The notes: generated from the sequence alone by a model not told the origin. Counted from the stretch's first letter, positions 15,587-24,052 are shown. The stretch is 28,302 bases of DNA from Dehalococcoidia bacterium (GCA_030650265.1 JAUSEJ010000149.1:1-28302); one strand, 5' to 3'. A program made the numbers and translations.

Positions 15587-16438
15587 TTAATAGCCAAAGC
15601 CCAGTCGTTTGCCAAGATCCGGATCTAGCGACACGGCAATCGTCAATGCCACGATCAGGATCACGATGACCAGGCGAACTGCATCTTGAGCTATTAGGCT
15701 GCCAATGCGGGCGGGCGATGGTCGCAGGTAGGAGCCAAGGGCAAACAACTCCTCGCCGATGACCGGATAATCGGCGGTGGCAACGACAAATGGTAAAACA
15801 GTGGGATCGGCGGCAGCCACAAGCTGTTTGGCGTCATTTCTGGCCCCCGCCTCTCCCATCAAGAGGTATTCTGGCCCGAAGGAACCTACCATGACGTTGA
15901 AGCCAATATTCTCGTCGGCGATAACCCGCATCACTCCGGCGGCATAAGCGACGGGCGTGGGAGCGATGAACCTGTTGTTATCGGGCTGAAACCCTATACC
16001 CCCGCTCGTTTCGGCGTAGGCGTTCTGGACGGTGCTTTCCATAATGGGCAGCGCCAGGGCGCTCGAGGTTGTGACGACCAGCGGCGGACCCGCGGCAGCG
16101 GTTCTCAAGCCCATTTCCCGCATAAAATCAATTCCAGCGAGGGTCTGAAGAGTCAACCCGTCGCCCAAGCTCCCGGTACCAAGGGAAAAATGTACAGCCT
16201 TCCCGGTTTCGGCGGCGGTTTCTACGTTCCGGTCGAGGTCGTCGATCCCTTCGATTCCCCGGAGCAGGGGGAATCGTAGCGACTGAAGTCGTCTCGAGAA
16301 GTAGAAGGTAAGGCCACCGATCAAGACAATGGACAACATACCAAGTAGATAGGCTAATCCGGGCCTATAGTTCGAGTAGAAGATCAGGTCCATGTAAAGA
16401 TCGGCAATTACGTTGATGAGCCTTTGTAGGATGAACAT
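15587..16438 (-). CDS. Two-helix membrane protein with a conserved soluble domain (DUF6754-like)
   Basis: A 283-aa protein with a membrane helix at about 27-47, a soluble domain of about 200 residues, and a second helix at about 253-271. The soluble part is rich in small residues and has strongly patterned segments: LLRGIEGIDDLDRNVETAAE, GKAVHFSLGTGSLGDGLTLQ, AGPPLVVTTSSALALPIMES, FNVMVGSFGPEYLLMGEAGA and VATADYPVIGEELFALGSYL. It resembles proteins I have seen labelled DUF6754 in Chloroflexota, but that label is from memory. Function is unknown. It starts 5 nt after the 87-aa gene. Confidence 0.7.
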   Translation of the reverse strand: MFILQRLINVIADLYMDLIFYSNYRPGLAYLLGMLSIVLIGGLTFYFSRRLQSLRFPLLRGIEGIDDLDRNVETAAETGKAVHFSLGTGSLGDGLTLQTLAGIDFMREMGLRTAAAGPPLVVTTSSALALPIMESTVQNAYAETSGGIGFQPDNNRFIAPTPVAYAAGVMRVIADENIGFNVMVGSFGPEYLLMGEAGARNDAKQLVAAADPTVLPFVVATADYPVIGEELFALGSYLRPSPARIGSLIAQDAVRLVIVILIVALTIAVSLDPDLGKRLGFGY

Positions 16439-16443
16439 TTGGA

Positions 16444-16707
16444 TTATTCGCGTCCTCGCTCAAGTCTGCTTATCAACAGGTCCACGTTCGCCCTATCTTC
16501 AAGTAGAAGGGCGATGTCACCAGGAAACCGGCTACCCATGGCAAAACTCAGGACAGGCTGGAATAGGAGCACGGTCTGACTGGCAACGAAGCTCAGAGGC
16601 TTGTTGGCCTCCAGGAAAAGAATAGCGGGGCCTGACATGCCTTTTCGTTCTATCCATGCAGCCATCTGCTCTATGAGTCTATCCAAGTTGTCATTGGCTA
16701 CTGGCAT
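16444..16707 (-). CDS. Small 87-aa conserved-looking protein, first gene of the operon
   Basis: An amphipathic N-terminal helix (DNLDRLIEQMAAWIERKG) is followed by GPAILFLEANKPLSFVASQ, a hydrophobic stretch (TVLLFQPVLSFAM) and a charged C-terminal helix (ALLLEDRANVDLLISRLERG). The hydrophobic middle could be a single membrane segment or a buried helical pair. I have a sense of similar small proteins in Chloroflexota but cannot name the family. It is the first gene behind a near-consensus promoter, with no clear ribosome site, and it ends 5 nt before the next gene. Confidence 0.65.
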   Translation of the reverse strand: MPVANDNLDRLIEQMAAWIERKGMSGPAILFLEANKPLSFVASQTVLLFQPVLSFAMGSRFPGDIALLLEDRANVDLLISRLERGRE

Positions 16708-16753
16708 AATTAGTCAAAGCGAGGGTCCACTGCTCCAGCCTTAGTCCGAGGGT

Positions 16754-16782
16754 ATACTACCATGATCGGCCCGTCTTGTCAA
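16754..16782 (-). promoter_or_regulatory. Near-consensus promoter of the seven-gene membrane/MutL operon
   Basis: On the minus strand a perfect TTGACA (16777-16782) and TAGTAT (16754-16759) are 17 bp apart, starting transcription near 16748. This is the strongest promoter-like sequence in the window. Confidence 0.8.
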
Positions 16783-16806
16783 GATCAGACACGCCCATCC
16801 CCGCAC

Positions 16807-16835
16807 TTGCCGCCACAGACCGGCTGATGTATCAT
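16807..16835 (+). promoter_or_regulatory. Promoter of the PASTA kinase
   Basis: TTGCCG (16807-16812) and TATCAT (16830-16835) are 17 bp apart. Transcription would begin near 16842, which rules out earlier in-frame starts and supports the ATG at 16871. Confidence 0.6.
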
Positions 16836-16870
16836 TGTTGATGAAGAGGCCGACTTGGTTTGGAGTAGTA

Positions 16871-18607
16871 ATGGAGCAACTGACTAATCGATACCGGCTT
16901 ATTGAACTGGTCGGACAGGGAGGCATGGCCAAAGTCTACAGGGCGGAGGATCAGCTTCTCGGCCGATTTGTCGCGGTCAAGGTTTTGCGCGAGCAGTACG
17001 CCAGCGACAAGGCCTTTCTCGGAAGATTCCTGCAAGAGGCCAGATCGGCAGGAAGCCTATCTCATGCGAACATCGTGAATGTTTTCGACGTAGGCGATGA
17101 GGCGGGAAGATATTTCATCGTAATGGAGTTCGTCGAAGGTACCAGTTTGAAGGATATGATCCAAAAGGAAGCTCCCTTCCCGGTGGGTCGCGTCGTTAGC
17201 ATAGCGAGCCAGATTTGCGCCGGGCTTCAGGCGGCTCACGTGAAGAACATCGTTCACCGGGACGTAAAGCCCCAGAATGTGCTAGTGACACCGGAAGGTC
17301 AGGTTAAGATCGCCGATTTTGGCATCGCTCGCGCCCTTGGCGATGCTTCGTTCTCGGAGACCGGGCAGATCTTCGGCTCGATTCACTACCTATCACCGGA
17401 GCAGGCCCAGGGCAAACCGGCCACCCCGGCATCTGACATCTACGCACTGGGAGTAGTCTGTTACGAGATGCTGACCGGCCGTTTGCCATTTAGCGGTGAA
17501 ACCGTGGTTGGCGTGGCGCTGCGCCACATCCAGGAGGCTCCCTTATCACCCCACCAACTGAATCCGGCAATTCCACCCACCCTTGAGGCCATCGTCCTCA
17601 AGGCGCTGGCGAAAGACCCGGCGGCGCGATACGGGTCGGCCAAGGAGATGGGGCAGGCTCTGCGAGAATACACCGAACTTGGCGGTCAAGCGACTGGCGT
17701 CATCAATACGGTCCAATCCAAAGCCAAGCCTGTGGTCGGCGCGGATACGGCGGCGTTGGCGCCGGCAGTTGCGGACGATAGTGGTCAAATAAGCAGGCGC
17801 TCCGGCTGTGGTGGCAATTTTCTCCTCCTTGTGCTGACCATTCTCGCCATAATCAGCGTTCTGGGATTGTGTGCCCTCGGGGCCACACTAGTTCAAACCT
17901 ACAGAGATAAGTTCACTATAAATATTCCCACCATCATAATTACCCCGCCGGTTCCGACAGCGACTGCCGGTTTGCCGGTGAAGGTTCCCAGGGTGGAGGG
18001 AATGGATGCCGCGAGGGCGCGTCAGACAATCGAGTCCGTAGGACTAACATACCGTGAAGGCCCGCCTGAGTTCAACAACTCAATTCAGGTGGGCCAAGTT
18101 ATTCGACAGTCGGTTCAGCCTGAGACCAACGCAGTTCGGGGGTTCGAAGTGTTGGTGGTACTGAGTAAGGGACAACAGCCCGCGGAAGCACCTGCGGTCA
18201 CCGGCATGAAATTCACCGATGCTAGCGCAAAGCTCGTAGCTATGGGATTCACCGTGGTTCGGCAAGACCAGTTAATGCGAACGAACGCGCCGGAAACGGT
18301 CTACGATCAGTTGCCCAAGGCAGGAGCCGAACTTCCTCGTGGCTCGGCAATCACTCTTATCGTCAGTGTGGCCAGCGACAAATTCACAGTTCCCAATGTT
18401 GTGGGTAGGTCCGAGGAGGACGCCAAGAAAGCGATCACCGATGCAGGCCTACGCAACAACCCTTTCACCAATTATCAGGGGCATGGCGATTTGCCGGAAA
18501 GGCTTCTTGAAATGGTCCAGGTTGGCGAAGTTCTCAGCACCAAACCTCCGGGAGGCACGGAGGTCACATCCGGAATGGAGATCTTGATGGCCGTGAGAAA
18601 AGACTGA
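16871..18607 (+). CDS. PASTA-domain Ser/Thr protein kinase (PknB/PrkC type)
   Basis: A 578-aa membrane kinase. The cytoplasmic Hanks domain has the glycine loop GQGGMAKV (15-22), Lys37 in VAVK, Glu56, HRDVKPQN (129-136), DFG (149-151) and SPE (175-177) in place of APE. All catalytic residues are present. A linker leads to one membrane helix (about 317-341), then three extracellular PASTA repeats (about 369-435, 437-502 and 505-577), the type that in PrkC/PknB senses muropeptides and controls growth, division or spore exit. The start at 16871 has GGAG 5 nt ahead. A hairpin terminator follows the gene, so it is probably monocistronic. It is divergent from the seven-gene membrane operon, whose long acidic zinc-ribbon linker is a possible substrate (inference). 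Confidence 0.95.
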   Translation: MEQLTNRYRLIELVGQGGMAKVYRAEDQLLGRFVAVKVLREQYASDKAFLGRFLQEARSAGSLSHANIVNVFDVGDEAGRYFIVMEFVEGTSLKDMIQKEAPFPVGRVVSIASQICAGLQAAHVKNIVHRDVKPQNVLVTPEGQVKIADFGIARALGDASFSETGQIFGSIHYLSPEQAQGKPATPASDIYALGVVCYEMLTGRLPFSGETVVGVALRHIQEAPLSPHQLNPAIPPTLEAIVLKALAKDPAARYGSAKEMGQALREYTELGGQATGVINTVQSKAKPVVGADTAALAPAVADDSGQISRRSGCGGNFLLLVLTILAIISVLGLCALGATLVQTYRDKFTINIPTIIITPPVPTATAGLPVKVPRVEGMDAARARQTIESVGLTYREGPPEFNNSIQVGQVIRQSVQPETNAVRGFEVLVVLSKGQQPAEAPAVTGMKFTDASAKLVAMGFTVVRQDQLMRTNAPETVYDQLPKAGAELPRGSAITLIVSVASDKFTVPNVVGRSEEDAKKAITDAGLRNNPFTNYQGHGDLPERLLEMVQVGEVLSTKPPGGTEVTSGMEILMAVRKD

Positions 18608-18692
18608 GCCCAATTCAGGTCGCCTGCCAATTTGACATAGTAACGGCATTGGACTAGAATCCTACCGAGAAGACTACTACACTTGAATTCTG

Positions 18693-18723
18693 ACCCCGAC
18701 CAGTTTGGGCCCGGGGTTTTATT
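18693..18723 (+). terminator. Rho-independent terminator after the kinase
   Basis: ACCCCG (18693-18698) pairs with CGGGGT (18712-18717) and is followed by TTTTATTT. The stem is short but GC-rich. It lies between the kinase stop and the M16 peptidase start. Confidence 0.6.
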
Positions 18724-18738
18724 TAGAAATGAGAAGAC

Positions 18739-20019
18739 ATGTTTCAAAAGACGATTCTTGACAACGGCATGGCGATCGTAACTTCGGAAATGCCCCACAC
18801 CCGCTCGGTGAGCGTGGCCATATATATTGGGGTCGGCTCTCGCTATGAGAGCGAGGAGCAAGCGGGCCTGTCACATTTTGTCGAACACATGCTGTTCAAA
18901 GGGACCGAATCAAGGCCCACGGCCAAAGAGATCAGCGACACCATCGAGGGTGTCGGTGGCGTCTTAAACGGCGGAACCGACAGAGAGCTTACCGTGTACT
19001 GGAGCAAGGTAGCCCGTCCTCATCTGGGAATGGCGATAGATCTGCTGGCGGACATGATCCTCAGGTCGCGCTTCGACCCGGCTGAGGTCGAGAAGGAGCG
19101 CAAGGTGGTCGTCGAAGAGATCAATATGGTCAACGATTCGCCACACCAGCTCGTCGATGTCGTCATCGACGAAGTCGTCTGGCCGAATCAACCTCTTGGC
19201 CGGGACGTGGCAGGAAGCAAAGACACGGTTACCACTTTCACGCGCGACATGGCTTTGGGCTATCTCCATTCCCATTATGGGCCGAGCAATACGGTTGTGA
19301 GTGTGGCGGGGAACGTAACCCACGAGGAAGTAGTAGACCGCCTGCACAAGGCTTTTCAAGACTGGCCTGTGATTGCGCCGACCACTTTTTCGGCGGCTGA
19401 AGATGGCCAGCGGGAGCCCCGGCTAAAAGTCGAGCAGAGGAAGATAGAACAGGCCCACGTATGTCTGGCCGTTCGTGGCTTATCCAGCCAGCATCCGGAT
19501 CGCTTCATTTTAGATGTTCTTAACGTCATCCTCGGCGAGGGAATGAGTAGTCGCCTGTTCCTCGAGCTTCGCGAAAAACAGGGTTTGGCCTATGACGTTC
19601 ATTCTTACGTAAGCCATTTTCTCGACTGCGGAGCAGCCGTCGTCTACGCCGGCGTTGATCCTTTGCGGATAGAGGCCACTATCAACGCCATTCTAGAGCA
19701 ATTGAGCCGCCTCAAGGAGGGCATTTCGGAAGAGGAGATCACCAGGGCAAAGGAGTTCAGCAAGGGTCGCATGCTCCTTCGCATGGAAGATACTCGCAGT
19801 GTTTCCAGTTGGATGGGCGGTCAGGAGTTGTTGACGGGGCGCATCCTATCAATCGATGATGTAGTTTCTATTGTTGATGCCGTGATGCCGGACGACCTCC
19901 GGCGTATGGCCCGGCAGATCTATACCACCGACAAACTGAACATGGCGGTAGTAGGGCCGTTCAAGAGCCAGAAACGTTTTGCCGGTCTCCTGCGGTTTGG
20001 CCCTGATTTGCGAGTTTGA
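18739..20019 (+). CDS. M16-family zinc metallopeptidase
   Basis: A 426-aa single-chain M16B-type peptidase (processing-peptidase/PqqF-like). The inverted zinc motif HFVEH (46-50) is intact, with the further Glu ligand in KVVVEEINMV (126/127), about 76 residues downstream as usual. The N-terminal half carries RYESEEQAGLSHFVEHMLFK and NGGTDRELTVYW. The C-terminal half carries the substrate-clamp segment GMSSRLFLELREKQGLAYDV. No signal peptide is visible, so it is probably cytoplasmic. It likely acts on small peptides or leaders; the substrate is unknown. Its last 59 bp overlap the convergent HAD gene. Confidence 0.93.
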   Translation: MFQKTILDNGMAIVTSEMPHTRSVSVAIYIGVGSRYESEEQAGLSHFVEHMLFKGTESRPTAKEISDTIEGVGGVLNGGTDRELTVYWSKVARPHLGMAIDLLADMILRSRFDPAEVEKERKVVVEEINMVNDSPHQLVDVVIDEVVWPNQPLGRDVAGSKDTVTTFTRDMALGYLHSHYGPSNTVVSVAGNVTHEEVVDRLHKAFQDWPVIAPTTFSAAEDGQREPRLKVEQRKIEQAHVCLAVRGLSSQHPDRFILDVLNVILGEGMSSRLFLELREKQGLAYDVHSYVSHFLDCGAAVVYAGVDPLRIEATINAILEQLSRLKEGISEEEITRAKEFSKGRMLLRMEDTRSVSSWMGGQELLTGRILSIDDVVSIVDAVMPDDLRRMARQIYTTDKLNMAVVGPFKSQKRFAGLLRFGPDLRV

Positions 20020-20731
20020 GCACTTCCCCCAAGCTCCCGACGATCGGACAGTCGAGATTTCTATGTAGTCCGTCGCGGTCGAGAAAAACCGGGTTCATGC
20101 CCGCCGCCCGGGCGCCGATGATGTCTGTATGGTAGGAATCGCCGACGTAGATGGCTTCGTGAGATTTCACTTCCGCTCTCGATAGGGCCAACTCGAAGAT
20201 TCGGGGATTGGGCTTGGCGACTCCCACAAGTGAGGAAACGACGACGAAATCCAGATACTTTGTCAGTCCCAACTGGTGGAGGATGGCGGGAAGCTGCACA
20301 CCCCAGTCTGATACGACACCCTGAATATACCCCCGTCGCTTGCCTTCGGCCAAAGTCTCTTCGGCATCCGAATAGGCGCGCCAGTACTCGTGTTTGGCGT
20401 ACTCGTCGTAAATCGCCCCGGCGCAGGCTCCTACCACCGTCGATGGAACATCAATGCCCGATTGGCGTAGGGCCATGGCATAGTAGTCAGTCCAAAGTTG
20501 GCGGATGGCTGCTTCGCTAGCCCAGATTTGTGCGTCCTCTTTTTGCACCGCGACGAACTTCCCCTGAGCTAGCGCGAGGGCGTCCTTGAAAGAGTCAGGG
20601 TCGGCTGTGATGCCAAAACGGTCACAAATTAGCAGGCTCACCGCCTGAATAGGTAGATGGGGAGAGATTAAAGTGAAACCGGCGTCATATATGATTGCCC
20701 TGATGTTTGGGATGTCCAACATTCTCCTCAT
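19961..20731 (-). CDS. HAD-superfamily hydrolase (subfamily IA)
   Basis: A protein of about 256 aa. Motif I is IIYDAGFTL, with the nucleophilic Asp but Gly where the second, acid/base Asp of DxD normally stands. Motif II is VVSDWG, motif III is Lys in VGVAKPNPRIF and motif IV is YVGDSYHTDIIGARAAGM. An alpha-helical cap lies between motifs I and II (QIWASEAAIRQLWTDYYAMA). HAD IA members include phosphatases and dehalogenases; the DxG variant makes the exact chemistry uncertain. The start is ambiguous (ATG at 20731 or 20722); an ATG at 20782 is excluded because it lies upstream of the promoter -10 element. The 3' end overlaps the M16 gene. Confidence 0.85.
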   Translation of the reverse strand: MRRMLDIPNIRAIIYDAGFTLISPHLPIQAVSLLICDRFGITADPDSFKDALALAQGKFVAVQKEDAQIWASEAAIRQLWTDYYAMALRQSGIDVPSTVVGACAGAIYDEYAKHEYWRAYSDAEETLAEGKRRGYIQGVVSDWGVQLPAILHQLGLTKYLDFVVVSSLVGVAKPNPRIFELALSRAEVKSHEAIYVGDSYHTDIIGARAAGMNPVFLDRDGLHRNLDCPIVGSLGEVLKLANQGQTAGDRQNVSGS

Positions 20732-20770
20732 CGTTGCGCATTTATGCGCTGGAGAGACCTGTGCAGGATG

Positions 20771-20779
20771 ATTATAGCA
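20771..20779 (-). promoter_or_regulatory. Extended -10 promoter of the HAD gene
   Basis: The minus strand reads TGC-TATAAT (20779-20771), a perfect -10 with the TGn extension. No good -35 is seen at the right distance, as is common with extended -10 promoters. Confidence 0.5.
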
Positions 20780-20850
20780 CACTTCGATAAATTGCCGGTG
20801 CTGGCGCCCAAATTAATCGGGAGAGACGCCGGCCAAAACAGTCGGGGATG

Positions 20851-20859
20851 TGATATAAT
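20851..20859 (+). promoter_or_regulatory. Extended -10 promoter of the M50-tyrA-aroA-remA-gmk run
   Basis: TGA-TATAAT at 20851-20859 is a perfect -10 with TGn extension, about 40 nt before the M50 ATG. It is divergent from the HAD promoter about 75 bp away. No clear -35 is seen. Confidence 0.5.
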
Positions 20860-20898
20860 AGCGAGACTAGTGCCGATTGAGCACCAAATGGAGCACAT

Positions 20899-21630
20899 AT
20901 GCTTTTTCAATTTTTCGATCTTGACCAGTTGACGCGCGATCCCATGACTTTCTTCCTCAACCTGCTGTTCGGTCTTGTGATCGGCGGATCGGCCATCCTG
21001 GTGGCCATCACAATCCATGAATTTTGCCATGCCCTGGCGTCCAACTATCTTGGCGACCCGACAGCCAGGCGTCTCGGGAGGGTATCTCTCAACCCTTTGG
21101 TGCACCTGGACCCGCTGGGGACTTTGTTCTTGATTTTGGCGGGTTTTGGCTGGGGGAAGCCCGTACCTGTGAATGGCTATGCACTTCGCGGCGGCCTGAT
21201 CAAGGGCATGGCCATGGTCTCCGCCTCTGGGCCGCTTTCCAATTTGAGCTTGGCGGCTGTCCTCGCCCTGGCGGTTCGTTTTGGCCTGTTCAATTTCGTC
21301 GAGACTGGCCCCTATGCCCTTGAAGTGTTCCTCAAGGCCTGGGTCCAGACGCTGATTTCCATCAACCTCGTTCTGGCGGTGTTTAACATGATACCCGTTG
21401 CGCCGTTGGATGGATTCAAGGTAGCGGTCGGCATCCTGCCACGCGAACTGGCCATTCCCCTGGCGCGGACGGAGCAGTACGGTATGGGGATTCTCCTGGT
21501 GCTCGTGATTTCCGACCAAATATTCAGAATTGGCATCTTGAGTTTTGTTTTGGGACCGATTGTGAACGGACTATTTAGACTGTTTCTCGGATCGACTGGG
21601 GCTGTTTTCTTGGCTCGGATGAGTTCATAG
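20899..21630 (+). CDS. M50-family site-2-type membrane metalloprotease
   Basis: A 243-aa polytopic membrane zinc protease. HEFCH (H40, E41, H44) lies in the first long hydrophobic helix, and the third ligand Asp171 in NMIPVAPLDG follows in a later helix. The family segments NPLVHLDPLG and FGWGKPVPVN are present. It lacks a PDZ domain and so belongs to the compact group typified by SpoIVFB-like and Rip-type minimal proteases, which cut membrane-bound regulators. GGAG lies 5 nt before the ATG. It is followed after 11 nt by tyrA. The anti-sigma factor encoded at 25649 is an attractive but unproven substrate. Confidence 0.92.
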   Translation: MLFQFFDLDQLTRDPMTFFLNLLFGLVIGGSAILVAITIHEFCHALASNYLGDPTARRLGRVSLNPLVHLDPLGTLFLILAGFGWGKPVPVNGYALRGGLIKGMAMVSASGPLSNLSLAAVLALAVRFGLFNFVETGPYALEVFLKAWVQTLISINLVLAVFNMIPVAPLDGFKVAVGILPRELAIPLARTEQYGMGILLVLVISDQIFRIGILSFVLGPIVNGLFRLFLGSTGAVFLARMSS

Positions 21631-21641
21631 GAGGAGTAGAA

Positions 21642-22631
21642 ATGGATCGAATTACCATCATCGGTCTGGGCCTGATCGGGGGATCGCTGGGCCTTGCGCT
21701 GAAGAAAGCAAACATAGCCGGGCTTGAGATTGTCGGTTACAATCGGGGGGCGAAATCAAGCTTGAAAGCGCGCAAAATGGGAGCTGTCGACAAGCTCGAA
21801 TGGGATATCGCCAGCGCCGTAAAAGATGCCAGCATTGTAGTGATCGCTGTGCCGCCAACGGCAGTCAAGTCGATCATGGAAGCCATCGCTCCCCATTTGC
21901 CTGCTGGCTGTATTGTGACAGATGTGTCCAGTACCAAAGCTCAGGTGATGGAATGGGCGAGGGAGATCCTGCCCTCTTCGGTCCATTTCGTCGGTGGTCA
22001 TCCGATGGCAGGCAAAGAGACGTCAGGTATAGTCGGCGCCGATGCCGATTTGTTTCAGAACACCACGTATTGTGTCGTTCCCTCGCTCACGGCCCCGACC
22101 GAGGCTGTTGACGCCATCGTTGAGATAACCAAACTCGTGGGAGCGACGCATCTGTTTGTGGATGCCACAGAGCACGATGGCTTTGTGGCTGGCATCAGTC
22201 ATTTACCCATGGTGCTATCTAGTGCTCTCGTAGCCTGCACGACCAATAGCCCGGGCTGGCGCGAGATGTCCAGACTAGCTTCGAGCGGCTATCGTGATGT
22301 TACTAGATTGGCATCCGGAAACCCGACCATGGGGCACGATATTTGCGTAACGAACAAGGATTCCATCTGCCGGTGGATCGATACTCTTGTCGAGGAGCTT
22401 CAACGATTCAAATCACTAATCGACCAGGGCGGCGAACAACTCACACTTGAGCTTGAGCGATCGCAATTGGCGCGCGACAAATGGCTTGCCGGCAAGCCGG
22501 AGTCGAGCGTGGCGGCCATTGTGAAAGAACACGGCAGTACAACCGAGACTCTGATGGGATTCCTTGTCGGGCAGCGTCTGGCGAAATCAATGCGGGGTCC
22601 CAGGTTCGACGATCAGACCCAGCCAAAGTAG
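21642..22631 (+). CDS. tyrA: Prephenate (or arogenate) dehydrogenase
   Basis: A 329-aa NAD(P)-dependent enzyme of tyrosine synthesis. The Rossmann motif GLGLIGGSLG is at the N-terminus, followed by the TyrA signatures VVIAVPPTA, VTDVSSTKA, FVGGHPMAGKETSG and DGFVAGISHLPMVLSSAL in order. The last 60 residues contain no recognisable ACT domain, so feedback by tyrosine through that domain is not expected. GGAGGAG lies ahead of the ATG. It precedes aroA by 53 nt, so two aromatic amino acid steps are cotranscribed. Confidence 0.93.
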   Translation: MDRITIIGLGLIGGSLGLALKKANIAGLEIVGYNRGAKSSLKARKMGAVDKLEWDIASAVKDASIVVIAVPPTAVKSIMEAIAPHLPAGCIVTDVSSTKAQVMEWAREILPSSVHFVGGHPMAGKETSGIVGADADLFQNTTYCVVPSLTAPTEAVDAIVEITKLVGATHLFVDATEHDGFVAGISHLPMVLSSALVACTTNSPGWREMSRLASSGYRDVTRLASGNPTMGHDICVTNKDSICRWIDTLVEELQRFKSLIDQGGEQLTLELERSQLARDKWLAGKPESSVAAIVKEHGSTTETLMGFLVGQRLAKSMRGPRFDDQTQPK

Positions 22632-22684
22632 TTTCGGGATACGGATCACATCTCATAGGAAGAAACAGAACGCCGTGAGGGAAA

Positions 22685-24052
22685 ATGGGGAGAACCGTTT
22701 GGCCTAGTGCCCGCCTTGCCGGCCGGGTGGTCGTGCAGGGTGACAAGTCCATCTCGCACCGGGCGATCATCTTTAACGGCCTTGCCGAAGGGGTGGCCAC
22801 GGTAACCAACTTCTTGCCAGGAGCAGACTGCCTTTCAACGGTCGGCTGTATGAGAGCCCTGGGCGTGCCGGTAGAGATTAGTCGTGTAGTCGGGGATGGC
22901 GATTCGTCTCACAAGCAACAGGCCGGGTATGGGGAAGATGATTCATACACTCTTAGGGTGACCGGTAGGGGTCTCAACGGGCTATCAGAGCCACTCGATA
23001 TTCTTGATGCGGGAAATAGCGGCACTTCCATGCGATTGTTGTCCGGTGTCCTCGCCGGTCAGTCTTTTCTAAGTGTCTTGACCGGCGATTCCTCTCTCCG
23101 CGCGCGTCCTATGGGTAGGGTGGTAGATCCCCTTCGCCGGATGGGCGCTCGCATCGATGGCCGGAAGAACGGTACTCTGGCACCGCTGGTCATTCGCGGC
23201 GGTAATCTTCAGCCTATACAGTACGAAATGCCGGTGGCTAGCGCCCAACTTAAGTCCGCTATTCTGTTAGCCGGTCTCTATGCTTCGGGGGAGACAGTAG
23301 CCATCGAGCCGGCCCTATCGCGCGACCACACAGAGAGAATGCTATCTGCAATGGGGGCAGAGGTAACATGTCGAGTCGATCCCGGTACGGGAGCCAATTC
23401 CGTGACGCTGACGCCGCCGCGTTCGCTTCGCGCTGTCGACGTCGACGTTCCGGGCGACATTAGTTCCGCTGCTTTTTGGTTAGTGGCCGGCGCCATTCAT
23501 CCAAATGCCGGGATAGTAATCGCCAACGTAGGCGTGAATCCAACGAGAACCGGCATACTTGACGCCCTCGCAATGATGGGAGCCAAGATTAGAGCGCAAG
23601 GGCAAAGATTTCAAGGTGGAGAGCCGGTCGCTGACTTTGCGGTGAGTTCAAGCGAGCTGGAGGGCATTGAGGTAAAGGGTGATCTCATCCCCCGTCTAAT
23701 CGACGAGATTCCAATTCTTGCCGTGGCTGCCGCCATGGCCAAGGGGAAAACGGTCATTCGCGATGCGGGGGAGTTGCGAGTGAAGGAGAGCGATCGGATA
23801 AAGACGGTCCTTGCCGGACTTTCGAGTCTTGGCGTCAGGGTAGAGGAACTGCCCGACGGAATGATCATCTACGGCGGATCAAGGCTGGAAGGCGCTCTGG
23901 TACATTCTTATGGCGACCATAGACTTGCCATGGCTTTTGCTGTCGCCGGTTTGGTGGCCCGTGGCCAGACCACGATCGAAGGTTCGGAGGCGGTCGACGT
24001 ATCCTACCCGGGCTTCTGGCATGATTTGGCGACACTAACTGCTGACTGCTGA
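22685..24052 (+). CDS. aroA: 3-phosphoshikimate 1-carboxyvinyltransferase (EPSP synthase)
   Basis: A 455-aa enzyme joining shikimate-3-phosphate and phosphoenolpyruvate. The N-terminus has VVVQGDKSISHRA with Lys21 and Arg26. LDAGNSGTSMRLLSG, SLRARPMGRVVDPLR, ASAQLKSAILLAGL, SRDHTERML, IDEIPILAVAAA, VKESDRI and YGDHRLAMA follow in the order expected for two three-fold domains. A Gly/Ser/His-rich insert around residues 72-90 (DGDSSHKQQAGYGEDD) is longer than in many relatives. The GDKSISHRA form is typical of class II-like bacterial enzymes; glyphosate behaviour cannot be told from this. Length and active site look intact. Confidence 0.95.
   Translation: MGRTVWPSARLAGRVVVQGDKSISHRAIIFNGLAEGVATVTNFLPGADCLSTVGCMRALGVPVEISRVVGDGDSSHKQQAGYGEDDSYTLRVTGRGLNGLSEPLDILDAGNSGTSMRLLSGVLAGQSFLSVLTGDSSLRARPMGRVVDPLRRMGARIDGRKNGTLAPLVIRGGNLQPIQYEMPVASAQLKSAILLAGLYASGETVAIEPALSRDHTERMLSAMGAEVTCRVDPGTGANSVTLTPPRSLRAVDVDVPGDISSAAFWLVAGAIHPNAGIVIANVGVNPTRTGILDALAMMGAKIRAQGQRFQGGEPVADFAVSSSELEGIEVKGDLIPRLIDEIPILAVAAAMAKGKTVIRDAGELRVKESDRIKTVLAGLSSLGVRVEELPDGMIIYGGSRLEGALVHSYGDHRLAMAFAVAGLVARGQTTIEGSEAVDVSYPGFWHDLATLTADC

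Noticed and set aside
20728..21519. 263-codon minus-strand frame
   Set aside because: It is antisense to the M50 protease, which has HExxH and the NxxPxxPLDG motif; the shadow has a low-complexity, Gln- and His-rich product.
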